Assembly: GCF_000176855.2 (NCBI RefSeq)
Contig: NC_015138.1
Location: 2,542,001 to 2,606,000, forward strand
DNA: 64,000 nt
From: Paracidovorax avenae ATCC 19860
Lineage (GTDB): Bacteria; Pseudomonadota; Gammaproteobacteria; Burkholderiales; Burkholderiaceae_C
Direction of reading: 5' to 3'
Shown: one piece after another, positions 9,206 to 18,940 of the stretch
Layout of the letters: the number at the start of each line of letters is the position of its first letter
Position numbering within the stretch: the stretch's first letter is position 1
Made by a program: the position numbers and the translations under genes
The notes under the pieces: generated by a model
Databases searched by the model: none
Seen by the model: the letters and a program-made list of their open reading frames with translations, nothing else
Told to the model about the DNA's origin: nothing

Positions 9206-9334
9206 GCGCGGGACCATAGCACCGGGCGCGGCCATGGCACCCATGGGTGTTTTCCCTGAGTCGGCGGACAGCCGTTTGACAGGAAGCGGGCGCATCATCG
9301 GCCCCGTTCGCCAAACCACAAGGAGACAAGAACC

Positions 9335-10294
9335 ATGCGTCGCGATACCTTCCTCAAATCCCTGGCGGCCCTCGCGGCCGCGGGCGCGCTGCCGCTGTCG
9401 GCACGCGCCGCGGCCGCGATCCGGATGCTGCTGCCCGCCAACCCCGGTGGCGGCTGGGACACCACCGGCCGGGCGCTCGGCAAGGCGATGCAGGACGCGG
9501 GCGTGGCCTCGTCCGTCACCTACGACAACAAGGGCGGCGCGGCCGGCGCCATCGGCCTGGCGCAGTTCGTCAATTCCGCCAAGGGCGACCCGAACTCCCT
9601 GATGGTGATGGGCTCGGTCATGGTGGGCGGCATCATCACCGGCAAGCCGCCGGTCAACCTGTCTCAGGCCACGCCGATCGCACGCCTGACGAGCGAATAC
9701 AACGTGTTCGTGCTGCCTGCCAACTCGCCGTTCAAGTCGATGGCCGAGGTGATCGCCCAGCTCAAGAAGGACCCGGGCAGCGTGAAGTGGGGCGGCGGAT
9801 CGCGCGGCTCCACCGAGCACATCGCGGCGGCCATGATCGCGCGCGAAGTGGGCGTGGACCCGGCAAAGATCAACTATGTCGCGTTCCGTGGGGGCGGCGA
9901 ATCCGTCGCGGCGATCCTGGGCGGCAACGTCACCATCGGCGGCGGCGGCTACAGCGAGATGGCCGAGTACATCAACACGAAGAAGATGGTGCCGGTGGCC
10001 GTCACGTCGGCCCAGCGCCTGAAGGGCTCGGACGTGCCCACGCTCAAGGAGCAGGGCATCAACGTCGAGATCGGCAACTGGCGCGGCGTCTATGCGCCTC
10101 CTGGCATCTCCGCGCCGCAGCGCAAGGCGCTCATCGACATGGTGGCCCAGGCGACGAAGAGCAAGAGCTGGGCCGAATCCATGGAGAAGAACGACTGGAC
10201 CGCTGCCTGGCTCGCGGGCGATGAATTCGGCGCCTTCGTGGATGCCGAGTTCGCCAGCATGCGCGCCACCATGGTCAAGGCCGGCATGGTCTGA
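9335..10294 (+). CDS. tctC: TctC-type periplasmic solute-binding protein
   Basis: A 319-residue extracytoplasmic binding protein of the tripartite tricarboxylate transporter (TTT) family. The start at 9335 has AAGGAGA 8-10 bases upstream. The N-terminus MRRDTFLKSLAALAAAGALP is a signal peptide with an Arg pair, so Tat export is possible but Sec cannot be excluded; cleavage is likely after ARA near residue 27. The fold signature NPGGGWDTTGRALG lies just after the signal. It captures the carboxylate (citrate-like in the founding system) and delivers it to TctA/TctB. It is the first gene of tctCBA and is divergent from tctDE. Confidence 0.92.
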   Translation: MRRDTFLKSLAALAAAGALPLSARAAAAIRMLLPANPGGGWDTTGRALGKAMQDAGVASSVTYDNKGGAAGAIGLAQFVNSAKGDPNSLMVMGSVMVGGIITGKPPVNLSQATPIARLTSEYNVFVLPANSPFKSMAEVIAQLKKDPGSVKWGGGSRGSTEHIAAAMIAREVGVDPAKINYVAFRGGGESVAAILGGNVTIGGGGYSEMAEYINTKKMVPVAVTSAQRLKGSDVPTLKEQGINVEIGNWRGVYAPPGISAPQRKALIDMVAQATKSKSWAESMEKNDWTAAWLAGDEFGAFVDAEFASMRATMVKAGMV

Positions 10295-10416
10295 CCGCCG
10301 CGGCGGGCGCCGTGCCCGCCGCGCTTCCCGAGTTTCCCCTTTCTTTTCCGTACCGCCTGGCACGGCACGGTGGCGCGTGCCCGCGTGCCCTGGCCGTTTT
10401 CCCGAGGACACCCATC

Positions 10417-10974
10417 ATGTCAGAGCCTCTTGCACCTACCGCGGCGGAAGCCGACAGCGACGAGGGCGCCGTCCCGTCCCGGCGCGCCCAGACCATCGTG
10501 GGCGGCTGCGTGCTGCTCGTGGCGGCGGCGCTCGCCGCGGGCGCCCTGCAGATCCCCGGCGACGCCGGCTACGGCGGCGTGGGCCCGAACTTCCTGCCCT
10601 GGCTGGTCGCGGTCGTGCTCGCCGTCTGCGGCGGGTTTCTGCTGTGGGAGGCAGCCTCCGGCGGCTTCCGCTCCCTCGGCGCACCCGGCGGCGCGGCCCG
10701 GGCGGACAAGCTGGCCTTCGTCTGGGTGTCCGCCGGGCTGTTGCTTAATGCCGCGCTCATCGGCACGGTGGGCTTCATCGTGAGCTGCACGATCTGCTAC
10801 GTGCTGGCCGTGCAGGGCCTGCGCCGCGCGGGCCGCCAGCCGGCCGCGGGTGCCGCGCGCACCTGGGCGGTGGATGTGTTCACCGGCCTGGCGATTTCCG
10901 CGCCCGTGTTCTGGGCCTTCACGCAATTCCTGGCGATCAACCTGCCGGGGCTCACGCAAACGGGGTGGCTGTGA
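10417..10974 (+). CDS. tctB: TctB, small membrane subunit of the TTT transporter
   Basis: The chosen start at 10417 ([17 protein letters not shown]) gives 185 residues; a longer frame from 10312 lacks a good ribosome site and would put a proline-rich tail before the cytoplasmic N-terminus. A GAGGAC sits upstream of 10417. Four hydrophobic segments are visible (near residues 25-45, 60-80, 105-130 and 155-175), the normal TctB layout. TctB is the poorly conserved small integral subunit that works with TctA in the inner membrane. Its stop codon overlaps the start of tctA (TGATG). Confidence 0.88.
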   Translation: MSEPLAPTAAEADSDEGAVPSRRAQTIVGGCVLLVAAALAAGALQIPGDAGYGGVGPNFLPWLVAVVLAVCGGFLLWEAASGGFRSLGAPGGAARADKLAFVWVSAGLLLNAALIGTVGFIVSCTICYVLAVQGLRRAGRQPAAGAARTWAVDVFTGLAISAPVFWAFTQFLAINLPGLTQTGWL

Positions 10975-12488
10975 TGATGGACATTTTCAACGCCCTGCTG
11001 CAGGGCTTCGCGACGGCGGCCACGCCCGCCAACCTGCTGTGGGCCCTGGTGGGCTGTGCGCTCGGCACGGCCGTGGGCGTTCTGCCCGGCATCGGCCCCG
11101 CCGTGGCGGTGGCCATGCTGCTGCCCATCACCGCCAAGGTGGAGGTGACGGCCTCCATGATCTTCTTCGCCGGCATCTACTACGGCGCCATGTACGGTGG
11201 ATCGACCACTTCCATCCTGCTGAACACGCCCGGTGAAACGGCCAGCATGGTCACGGCGATGGAGGGCAACAAGATGGCCAAGAGCGGGCGCGCGGGTGCG
11301 GCCCTGGCCACGGCGGCCATCGGCTCGTTCGTCGCCGGCACCATCGCCACCGTGGTGGTCACGCTGTTCGCGCCCTCCGTGGCCGAATTCGCCGTCAAGC
11401 TCGGGCCGCCCGAATACTTCATGCTGATGGTGCTGGCCTTCACCACGGTGAGCGCGGTGCTGGGCCAGAGCACGGTGCGCGGCCTCACGGCGCTGTTCCT
11501 GGGCCTCGCGCTGGGCTGCGTGGGCATGGACCAGATCTCCGGCGCCGCGCGCTACACGCTGGGCCAGCCCGAACTGCTGGACGGCATCGACATCGTGCTG
11601 GTGGCCGTGGGCCTGTTCGCGGTGGCCGAGGTGCTGTATGCCGCCATGTACGAAGGCCGGCAGGTGGACACCCGCAACCCCATGGGCCGGGTCCACATGA
11701 CGGCGCGCGACTGGAAGCGCTCGGTGCCGGCATGGCTGCGTGGCACGCTGCTGGGCACGCCGTTCGGCTGCATTCCCGCCGGTGGCACCGAGATCCCGAC
11801 CTTCCTCAGCTACGCGACCGAGAAGAAGCTCGCCAAGGGCGCGGACCGCGAGGAGTTCGGCACGAAAGGCGCCATCGAAGGCGTGGCCGGGCCCGAGGCC
11901 GCGAACAACGCCACCGTCACGGCCGCGCTGATTCCGCTGCTCACGCTGGGCATCCCGACCTCCAACACCACCGCCGTGCTGCTCGGCGCCTTCCAGAACT
12001 ACGGCATCAACCCCGGCCCGCAGCTGTTCACCAGTTCGGCCGCGCTGGTCTGGGCGCTGATCGCCTCCCTCTACATCGGCAACGTGATGCTGCTGGTGCT
12101 CAACCTGCCCATGGTGGGCCTGTGGGTGAAACTGCTCAAGATCCCGAAGCCGCAGCTCTACGCGGGCATCCTGATCTTCGCCACGGTGGGGGCCTACGGC
12201 ATGCGCCAGAGCGCGTTCGACCTGTTCCTGCTCTACGGCATCGGCCTGCTGGGCGTGATGATGCGCCGCTTCGACTTCCCCACCGCGCCCGTGGTGGTCG
12301 GCATGATCCTCGGGCCGCTGGCCGAGGCGCAGATGCGCAACGCGATCTCCATCGGCGAGGGCAGCTGGTCGGTATTCGTGACGCGTCCGATGTCGCTCGC
12401 GCTCATCGTGATCGTCGTCGCGGTGCTGGTGCTGCCCCGCCTGCTGCGCGGCTGGGCGGCCCGGCGGTTGCAGGTGGCAACCCCCTGA
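10974..12488 (+). CDS. tctA: TctA, large membrane subunit of the TTT transporter
   Basis: A 504-residue, roughly 12-helix permease that starts at the ATG overlapping the tctB stop codon by one base; an in-frame GTG 9 bases upstream is an alternative. Diagnostic TctA motifs are present: the glycine-rich [17 protein letters not shown] near the N-terminus and [14 protein letters not shown] in the second half. It forms the carboxylate path in the inner membrane, driven by the ion gradient. The last codons and stop (ACC CCC TGA) lie in a short sequence that is repeated 20 bases downstream as the start of an intergenic repeat, so the extreme C-terminus was probably shaped by that element. Confidence 0.93.
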   Translation: MMDIFNALLQGFATAATPANLLWALVGCALGTAVGVLPGIGPAVAVAMLLPITAKVEVTASMIFFAGIYYGAMYGGSTTSILLNTPGETASMVTAMEGNKMAKSGRAGAALATAAIGSFVAGTIATVVVTLFAPSVAEFAVKLGPPEYFMLMVLAFTTVSAVLGQSTVRGLTALFLGLALGCVGMDQISGAARYTLGQPELLDGIDIVLVAVGLFAVAEVLYAAMYEGRQVDTRNPMGRVHMTARDWKRSVPAWLRGTLLGTPFGCIPAGGTEIPTFLSYATEKKLAKGADREEFGTKGAIEGVAGPEAANNATVTAALIPLLTLGIPTSNTTAVLLGAFQNYGINPGPQLFTSSAALVWALIASLYIGNVMLLVLNLPMVGLWVKLLKIPKPQLYAGILIFATVGAYGMRQSAFDLFLLYGIGLLGVMMRRFDFPTAPVVVGMILGPLAEAQMRNAISIGEGSWSVFVTRPMSLALIVIVVAVLVLPRLLRGWAARRLQVATP

Positions 12489-12498
12489 AATAGCGAGC

Positions 12499-12630
12499 AA
12501 CCCCCTGAGGCGCTTCGCGCCTTCCCCCTTTTTTCACGCTGCGCGTGGGAAGGGGGACGCCGCCAGCGCGGCGGGGCGGCCCTTGCGCGGCGGCCGCTGG
12601 CCTGGCCTGCTCCGAGGCCATCTGACTGGT
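12499..12630. repeat. Dispersed intergenic repeat, copy A
   Basis: A 132-bp element that begins AACCCCCTGAGGCGCTTCGC and shares three blocks, in the same order and spacing, with the copy at 27167-27303: the CCCCCTGAGGCGC..GCGCCTTCCCCCTT block, the GGGAAGGGGGACG block with CGCCAG, and a CTGGC.TGGCCTGCTCCG block ending near TCTGA. It can fold into GGCGC-TTC-GCGCC followed by a larger hairpin pairing TCCCCCTT with AAGGGGGA. Both copies lie immediately downstream of a gene on the plus strand. It resembles a REP-type element and may also act in transcript termination. Confidence 0.7.
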
Positions 12631-12682
12631 AGCGCCCGAGGTGGCTTTCGCCCCAGGGCCTGTCAGCTGTCGTCTTGGATGG

Positions 12683-13879
12683 TCAGTTCCCCGCGGTACG
12701 CGCCGCGGACGGTTCCAGCGGGGCGCCTTCGGGCGCCCCGTCGCGTTGGCGGCGCGATGCCGCTTCCTTGTCCTTCTGCGTGGCGCCCGAACCCTTCTTC
12801 AGCCACAGGTAGAGCCCGCTGCCCAGCACGATGATGGTGGCGATGTCCAGCAGGGCCCAGAGGATCTGCATCGGCATGCCGGCGTAGTCGCCGAAGTGCA
12901 GCGGCTGGGAGATGAGCAGGGCCGTGAGGTACCACGGCAGTTCCGGCGCGGCCGTGACCTGCGCCGTGCGTGCGTCCACCAGCACGGGCTGGTAGAGGCG
13001 CGACGTGAGCGGTTCGCTGCCGTGCAGGAAGAAGGTGTTGTGGTGCGGGCTGGAAAACGCCGTGCCCGGGAAGGCGATGAACGACAGGCGCATGCCCGGG
13101 GCGCGCTCCAGCGCCGCGTCCAGCGATTGCTGCAGCGAGCCGCGTTCGGCCTGCGGGGTGACGGGCTGGCCCGCATAGGGCGCCAGCAGCGACGAGAGCT
13201 GGTCGTGCTGCCAGTACTTGATGACCAGATCGGCCCACGTATTGATCATGCCGGTGCCGCCCACCACGAAGGCCCACACCAGGGTGACGATGCCCAGCAG
13301 GTTGTGCAGGTCCAGCCATTTCACGCGGGTGGAGCGCTGCCCGCGCACCGTGCCGAAATCCAGCTTGCGCATGAAGGGCGCGTAGAGCACCACGCCCGAG
13401 ACGATGGCCACCAGCAGCAGCAGCCCCATGAAGCCCAGGAAGAGCTTGCCCGGCAGCCCCGCGAACAGGTCCACGTGCAACTTGTACATGACATACATGA
13501 AGCCCTGGTCGAACCGCGGCTGCGCCAGGATGGCGCCGGTGCGGCCGTCCACGGCCACCGAACGGAAGTCGGTGGTCGGAGCGGGCGTGTGCGTGAGCGT
13601 GACGAACCACACGTTGGGGTCGTCCGCGTCCTGCGACGCGAACTGCACGATGCGGTCCGGATGCTGCGCGCGCGCCACCTCCAGCACCCGGTCCAGGCTG
13701 ACCCGGCGCGTTTCCCCCGGCATCGGCGGCGCCTCGACCTCCGTGCCCAGCAGGTGGCCGATCTCGTGGTGGAAGATCAGCGGCAGCCCCGTCAGGCAGA
13801 GCAGGAGCATGAAAATGGTGCACACCAGGCTGCTCCACTTGTGCAGCCAGGACCAGGTCCTGAGGGCTTTGGGGGTCAT
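12683..13879 (-). CDS. PepSY-associated membrane protein (PiuB-like) of an iron locus
   Basis: A 398-residue inner-membrane protein with four strong hydrophobic segments (near residues 15-37, 148-172, 193-215 and 340-365) and a large periplasmic PepSY-type region between the first two. This is the PepSY_TM/PiuB architecture, frequently encoded next to TonB-dependent siderophore receptors. The His-containing helices suggest a possible role in ferric-siderophore reduction; that function is shown for some relatives (FoxB-like) and is inference here. It follows the receptor gene by 31 bases and is the last gene of the Fur-box unit. A low-complexity, Pro/Ala/Glu-rich tail ends the protein. Confidence 0.85.
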   Translation of the reverse strand: MTPKALRTWSWLHKWSSLVCTIFMLLLCLTGLPLIFHHEIGHLLGTEVEAPPMPGETRRVSLDRVLEVARAQHPDRIVQFASQDADDPNVWFVTLTHTPAPTTDFRSVAVDGRTGAILAQPRFDQGFMYVMYKLHVDLFAGLPGKLFLGFMGLLLLVAIVSGVVLYAPFMRKLDFGTVRGQRSTRVKWLDLHNLLGIVTLVWAFVVGGTGMINTWADLVIKYWQHDQLSSLLAPYAGQPVTPQAERGSLQQSLDAALERAPGMRLSFIAFPGTAFSSPHHNTFFLHGSEPLTSRLYQPVLVDARTAQVTAAPELPWYLTALLISQPLHFGDYAGMPMQILWALLDIATIIVLGSGLYLWLKKGSGATQKDKEAASRRQRDGAPEGAPLEPSAARTAGN

Positions 13880-13910
13880 GTCGTCGTCCTGCTCCAGCGA
13901 AAGTGCGCGC

Positions 13911-16112
13911 TCAGAAATCCACGCTCGCGCTCAGCGTGAAGGTGCGCGGGGCGCCCACCACGAGGTAGCCCGAGCCGGGGTAGCCACCGGACGAGGCCCA
14001 GTAGTTGCGGTCGGCCACGTTGTCCACGCGGGCGCGCAGCGTCACGAGGCGGCCGCTCCATTCCGTGGCGTAGCGCACACCCAGGTCCAGGCGGGTCCAG
14101 CCGGGCACGCGCAGGGCGTTGGCGCCGTCGGCATAGCTTGCACCGGTATAGATGGCGCGGGTGTCCAGTGCCAGGCCGGGCACGCCGGGAACGTCCCATT
14201 CCACGCCGGCATTGGCCTGCAGGCGCGGCACGCCGATCACGCGCTTGCCGTCGGTGGCCGCGCTGCCCGTCCTCTGCTGCTTCGCGTCCAGCCACGTCAC
14301 GCCGCCCAGCAGGCGCAGGCCGCGCACGGCCTCGCCCTGCACGTCCAGTTCCACGCCCTGGTGGCGGTCCCTGCCGGAGGCGCCGAACACGTTCGAGGCA
14401 TCCACGTACGCGCGGGGCTTGGTGGTGCTGAACAGCGCCAGCGAACCGCGCAGGCGGCCGCCGTCGTATTTCACGCCCACTTCCTTCTGCTTGGCGACAT
14501 AGGGAGAAAGTTGCTGCCCGCTGTTGGCCACGGGCGCGCCGTTGGCCGTCGCCGGCGCGGTCTGGCCCTGGCTCAGGCTCTCGATGTAGTTGCCGTAGAG
14601 CGACCACTGCGGCGCCATCTTGAACACGAGGCCCGCCATGGGGCTGTTGCGGCTCTGCTCGTAATGGGCGAGCAGCGCGGAGGTGCCATAGGCGAAATCG
14701 GAGGTGTCCAGCCGCTGGTGGCGCAGGCCCAGGGTGAGCAGCACCGTATCGTCCATGAAGGAAAGCGTGTCGCCCAGGGCGTAGCTCAGCAGCCGCGTGC
14801 GGCCCGTGAGGTTGGGGCTGGACAACGTGCCGCCGTAGAGCGTGGCGGCGCTGAAGGCGGGCTGTGCCGTGGGGCGGTACTGGTACAGGTTGGATGCGAT
14901 CGTGTTGCGCCAGTCCATCGCGTACGCGTTGTCTTTCTCGGCCTCGAAGTACGACACGGCAGCCACCCATTCATGTCCCACCGCGCCCGTGCGCAGCTTG
15001 CCGCGCAGGCCGACTTCGCCGGTGTCCACGCGGTCCTTGCGGGTGTTGTCGAAGCGGTAGGCAGTGCCCGCGCCCGTGGCGGCGTCGGTCACCGTCAGGT
15101 TGGCGAGCGAATTGGCCTCCTTGCCGCGGCGCATGCCCCAGGCCCCCCAGGCCGTCACGCCGGGCGACAGGTCCACCTCGCCGCGGAACGTGCCGAACAC
15201 GTCGCGCTCGTTGGAATACGCCCAGGGCTGGGAGAAGTTGGATGAGGCATCCGGCGCGGCGGGCACGGCGGTGGCGCCGGACAGCGAGACGTTCGGCCGC
15301 GTGCCCTTCAGGCGGTGGTCCTGCCAGCCGATGTCGCCCGACAGGCGCACGTCGCGGCTGCGCCAGTCCAGGCCCAGGGCCACGAGGCCGAGCCGGCTCT
15401 TTTCATGGTCCACGGCAGTGTCGCCGTCCTGGTAGGCGGCGTTGAAGCGGATGCCGGTGCTGCCGTCCGGCCCGAAGCGGCGGCCGATGTCCACCGCCGT
15501 CTCGACGCGGCCGCCCGATCCCGTGCCCACCGTCACGCGCGACAGCGGCTCGTTGGGCGCCCGCTTGGGCAGCAGGTTGACTGCGCCGCCGATGCCGCCG
15601 CCCGACGGCGTGGCGCCCGACAGGAAGGTGGAGGCGCCACGCAGCACTTCGACGCGCTCGAACAGTTCGGTGGCGATGTATTGCCGGGGCAGCAGGCTGT
15701 AGAGGCCGTTGTAGGCCGTGTCGTCCGAGCCGAGGACGAAGCCGCGGATGAAGTATGCCTCCTGGAAGTTGCCGAAGCCGCGGGCCAGGCGCACGCCGGA
15801 GTCGTTCTGCAGCACCTCGCCCACGCTTTTGGCCTGCTTGTCCTGTATCAGCTCGTTGGTGTAGCTGGTGATGCTGAAGGGGGTGTCCATCGCATCCTTC
15901 GTGCCCAGGATGCCGGCGCGTCCGCCGCGCGCCACCTGCCCGCCGGGGTAGGCCGGCGAGAGTCCCTGGGAAGAGGCATCGGCGCTGGCGTTGACGGTCA
16001 CCGTCGAGAGCGCTGGCGTGTCGGTGGCGGCGGGCGCGGCGGATTGCGCGCCGGCCTGGGTGCCGAGCAGGGCAAGAGAAGCGGCGAGGGCGAGGGGATG
16101 GGGGCGGAACAT
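13911..16112 (-). CDS. TonB-dependent siderophore receptor without STN domain
   Basis: A 733-residue outer-membrane receptor. It has a signal peptide ending AQAGA near residue 23, an Ala/Ser/Thr linker, a plug domain beginning around residue 65 (DTPFSITSYTNELIQDKQA) and a 22-strand barrel ending with the aromatic terminus TLSASVDF. It resembles the FhuE/FcuA hydroxamate-type group, although the ligand cannot be set from sequence alone. Unlike the receptor at 2570-4951 it lacks an STN domain, so it should be controlled by Fur rather than cell-surface signalling. It is followed by the PiuB-like gene and preceded by a small membrane protein gene and a Fur-box-like palindrome. Confidence 0.9.
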   Translation of the reverse strand: MFRPHPLALAASLALLGTQAGAQSAAPAATDTPALSTVTVNASADASSQGLSPAYPGGQVARGGRAGILGTKDAMDTPFSITSYTNELIQDKQAKSVGEVLQNDSGVRLARGFGNFQEAYFIRGFVLGSDDTAYNGLYSLLPRQYIATELFERVEVLRGASTFLSGATPSGGGIGGAVNLLPKRAPNEPLSRVTVGTGSGGRVETAVDIGRRFGPDGSTGIRFNAAYQDGDTAVDHEKSRLGLVALGLDWRSRDVRLSGDIGWQDHRLKGTRPNVSLSGATAVPAAPDASSNFSQPWAYSNERDVFGTFRGEVDLSPGVTAWGAWGMRRGKEANSLANLTVTDAATGAGTAYRFDNTRKDRVDTGEVGLRGKLRTGAVGHEWVAAVSYFEAEKDNAYAMDWRNTIASNLYQYRPTAQPAFSAATLYGGTLSSPNLTGRTRLLSYALGDTLSFMDDTVLLTLGLRHQRLDTSDFAYGTSALLAHYEQSRNSPMAGLVFKMAPQWSLYGNYIESLSQGQTAPATANGAPVANSGQQLSPYVAKQKEVGVKYDGGRLRGSLALFSTTKPRAYVDASNVFGASGRDRHQGVELDVQGEAVRGLRLLGGVTWLDAKQQRTGSAATDGKRVIGVPRLQANAGVEWDVPGVPGLALDTRAIYTGASYADGANALRVPGWTRLDLGVRYATEWSGRLVTLRARVDNVADRNYWASSGGYPGSGYLVVGAPRTFTLSASVDF

Positions 16113-16243
16113 GGCGGAGGGCCTGGGATGGATGGAGTGGGCAAGCGCGAAGCGCGCAGAGGAAAGCGTGAGAGGGCCGCGACCGGTGAGATGTACTGCG
16201 GCGAAGCGGAGCAGGGACTGATGGCGGCGTGCGGGCTACCGGG

Positions 16244-16513
16244 TCAACCGCGCCGCCGCAGCCAGCCGAACCACCCCATCACGGCCACGGGCACGCCCAG
16301 CGCGACCCACGACCAGGTGTCGCCCCAGCCGTCCGATACCAGGGCGCTGATCAGTCCGCTGGCCGTGAGGATGCCCAGTGCGATGGGCCATCCCCAGACA
16401 CGGCCCGGACGGGCCGCTTCTGCATGCGGCGCGGCAAGCGCCTGGGAATCGGAGGGGCCTGGGATGGCCGCGGGGGATTGCGGCCCGGTAAGGGGGGCGG
16501 GCGTCGAGGACAT
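16244..16513 (-). CDS. Small two-helix membrane protein, first gene of the iron locus
   Basis: An 89-residue protein beginning MSSTPAPLTGPQSPAAIPG. The first 40 residues are a polar Ala/Pro-rich stretch, followed by two hydrophobic segments (near residues 43-60 and 66-82) and a basic end WFGWLRRRG. I do not recognise a family. It lies 131 bases upstream of the receptor gene in the same orientation, and the Fur-like palindrome is 146 bases upstream of its start, so it would be made only under iron limitation. Small membrane proteins are often found in PiuB/receptor operons. No convincing ribosome site is visible, so the start is uncertain. Confidence 0.6.
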   Translation of the reverse strand: MSSTPAPLTGPQSPAAIPGPSDSQALAAPHAEAARPGRVWGWPIALGILTASGLISALVSDGWGDTWSWVALGVPVAVMGWFGWLRRRG

Positions 16514-16810
16514 GGGGCTTGCTGGGGGCTGGAAGGCGGGCCGGCGGGAGGGAGCCAGGAAGCGCTGGCGGGGTCGGCACAGCAGGCCCCGGGGACTGGA
16601 CCGTCCGCCGGGGCACCCCACCAGGGCACTGTTCGCAAACCACCATTCTAAAAGATATTGCGAATGGTTCGCATTGAAATTTATGGAATGTATGAAAGGG
16701 CAGAACCCCCTGCCTGCCGGGCAGTGCCGCGTCGAACCTGTGGCCGGATGTTTCCCGGCGGACGCGGATAGCCTCATACTCCGGCCACCCCAGAGAGGAG
16801 ATTTCCGCCC
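16514..16810. promoter_or_regulatory. Divergent promoter region with Fur-box-like palindrome
   Basis: Within this 297-bp gap the perfect palindrome TGCGAATGGTTCGCA occupies 16659-16673, flanked by ATT on both sides. A further half-site TTCGCA lies at 16632-16637. The GCGAAT..ATTCGC form is typical of beta- and gammaproteobacterial Fur boxes around ferric-uptake genes, and here it sits upstream of a receptor operon. The surrounding 40 bases are AT-rich compared with the rest of the window, as expected for a promoter. It could repress the minus-strand iron operon; the plus-strand oligomer hydrolase gene starts only 138 bases away and might also be affected. Confidence 0.6.
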
Positions 16811-18940
16811 ATGACAGTCTTCAGAACCGCCCCCCTGCTCATCGCCGCCCTGGCCGCTTCCTCGTGCGGGGGCGGGGGCAGCGGCGCATCGGTCGATTAC
16901 GACTTCAATGCCCGCCCGTCCTACCTGAACGACCTGCGCCAGGCCAGCTACGACGGCGTGGGCGACGACCTGCTGACCGGCGGCCTGGGCCGCTCCGGCC
17001 TGCAGGACGATTCGCCGCCGGGCTACGCGGGCAGCCAGCCCACGGCGGAGGAGCTGCGGCGCAATGCCATCTACGTGAACTACCGGGCGCTGGTGGACAC
17101 CACCTCCGACGGGGGCTACGGCCGGCTCTACGGCCCGAACGTGGACATCCAGGGCCGCGCGACAGCGGGCGAGGGCATGGTGGCCGGAACGGAAGCCATC
17201 GCCTATTCGGATGACGGCTCGGGACGCCGCAATGTCACCCTGATGGTCCAGGTGCCTGATACCTTCGACCGCTCGCGCCCGTGCATCATCACCGCCACCT
17301 CGTCGGGCTCGCGCGGCATCTACGGCGGCATTCCCACGGGCGAATGGGGCCTCAAGCGCGGCTGTGCCGTGGCCTACACGGACAAGGGCACGGGTACCGC
17401 GCCCCACGACCTGCAGGCCGATACCGTCGCGCTGATCGACGGCACGCGCACCAGCGCGACGCTCGCGGGCACGCGCGCCGCCTTCAACGCGGGCCTGTCG
17501 GCGGCCGACCTGGCGGCCTTCAATGCGGCCACGCCGCAGCGCCTGGCGTTCAAGCACGCGCATTCCGGGCAGAACCCGGAAAAGGACTGGGGCCGCTTCA
17601 CCCTGCAGGCGGTCGAGTTCGCGTTCTACATCCTCAACGAGCGCTTCGGCGACCGTTCCCCGGGCGGGCAGTCGCTGCGCACCTTCACACCGGCCAACAC
17701 CACGGTGATCGCCTCCAGCCTCTCGAACGGCGGCGGCGCGGCGATCGCGGCTGCCGAGCAGGACACCCAGGGCCTCATCGACGGCGTGGCCGTCTCGGAG
17801 CCCTCGGTGCAGATGCCTGCGAACGCGGGCGTCACCGTGCAGCGCGGCGGGCGCACCATCGCCGTGAACGGCCTTCCGCTGATCGACTACACCACCCAGG
17901 CCCACCTCTACCAGTCCTGCGCCGCCCTCGCGCCCTCGCTGGCCTCCACGCCTTTCGCGGCAGCCTTCGCCGTCCGCTTCGCGGACCCGGCCTTCCCGGT
18001 GGCCGCCAACCGCTGTGCCGGCTTGAAGGCCCAGGGCCTGCTATCGGCCACCACCACGGCCGCCCAGGCCGAAGAGGCGCTGGCGCGCCTGACCGCCTAT
18101 GGCTGGGAGCCTGAGTCGGGCGCGCTGCACGCTTCGCTCGCGGCGTTCGAAGTGGCGCCGTCCATCGCCGTCACCTACGCCAACGCGCTCTCGCGCGCCA
18201 GCGTCCAGGACCGGCTGTGCGGCTACAGCTTCGCGACCACGTCCGCCATCGGCGCGGTGCAGCCCACGCCCGCCGCGGTGACGAACACCCTGTTCGCCAC
18301 CGGCAACGGCATCCCGCCCACCGCCGGCGTGCAGCTCGTCAACGACCGCAGCCGCGGCGTGCCGGTGCGCGACCTCTTCTCGTTCAATACCGCGGGCGTA
18401 CCCACCTGGAACCTGGAAGGCGCGCTCTGCCTGCGCAGCCTCGTGACGGGCACCGACACGGCCGCCCGGCGCCTGCAGGCCGGCCTCGAGGAAACCCGCC
18501 GCACCGGCAACCTGCAGGGCAAGCCCGCCATCATCGTGCACGGCCGCGACGACGCGCTCATCCCGGTCAACCACACCTCGCGCCCCTACGCCGCCCTGAA
18601 CCGGCGCGTGGAAGGCCCGGGCAGCCGCCTGAGCTACATCGAAGTCACGAACGCCCAGCATTTCGACGCCTTCATCGGCCTGCCCGCCACGCTGCCGGGA
18701 TACGACAGCCGCTACATCCCCCTGCACCTGTACCTCAACCGGGCGCTGGATGCCATGTACGCGCACCTCGTGAACGGCCAGCCGCTGCCGGCCAGCCAGG
18801 TGGTGCGCACCGTGCCGCGCGGCGGCACGCCGGGCAGCGCCCCCGCGATCACCGCAGCGAACGTGCCGCCCATCGCGGCCACGCCGGCGGCGGCCGATGC
18901 CATCGCCATCACCAGCGGTGCCATCGCCGTGCCGGACTGA
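16811..18940 (+). CDS. D-(-)-3-hydroxybutyrate oligomer hydrolase
   Basis: A 709-residue exported hydrolase starting at 16811, with GAGGAG about 11 bases upstream. The N-terminus MTVFRTAPLLIAALAASSC is a signal peptide ending at a cysteine followed by four glycines, consistent with a lipoprotein although the lipobox is weak. The segment SSLSNGGGAA near residue 305 is the nucleophile elbow of this alpha/beta hydrolase family, and GRDDALIPVNH near residue 580 supplies acid-loop residues. Family members cleave water-soluble 3-hydroxybutyrate oligomers released from polyhydroxybutyrate. A phasin-like gene follows on the same strand, in line with a polymer-metabolism role. Length matches the family (about 690-710). 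Confidence 0.9.
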   Translation: MTVFRTAPLLIAALAASSCGGGGSGASVDYDFNARPSYLNDLRQASYDGVGDDLLTGGLGRSGLQDDSPPGYAGSQPTAEELRRNAIYVNYRALVDTTSDGGYGRLYGPNVDIQGRATAGEGMVAGTEAIAYSDDGSGRRNVTLMVQVPDTFDRSRPCIITATSSGSRGIYGGIPTGEWGLKRGCAVAYTDKGTGTAPHDLQADTVALIDGTRTSATLAGTRAAFNAGLSAADLAAFNAATPQRLAFKHAHSGQNPEKDWGRFTLQAVEFAFYILNERFGDRSPGGQSLRTFTPANTTVIASSLSNGGGAAIAAAEQDTQGLIDGVAVSEPSVQMPANAGVTVQRGGRTIAVNGLPLIDYTTQAHLYQSCAALAPSLASTPFAAAFAVRFADPAFPVAANRCAGLKAQGLLSATTTAAQAEEALARLTAYGWEPESGALHASLAAFEVAPSIAVTYANALSRASVQDRLCGYSFATTSAIGAVQPTPAAVTNTLFATGNGIPPTAGVQLVNDRSRGVPVRDLFSFNTAGVPTWNLEGALCLRSLVTGTDTAARRLQAGLEETRRTGNLQGKPAIIVHGRDDALIPVNHTSRPYAALNRRVEGPGSRLSYIEVTNAQHFDAFIGLPATLPGYDSRYIPLHLYLNRALDAMYAHLVNGQPLPASQVVRTVPRGGTPGSAPAITAANVPPIAATPAAADAIAITSGAIAVPD

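Noticed and set aside
10312..10416. An N-terminal extension of TctB
   Set aside because: The extra residues have no TctB similarity and there is no ribosome site; the ATG at 10417 gives the normal length.
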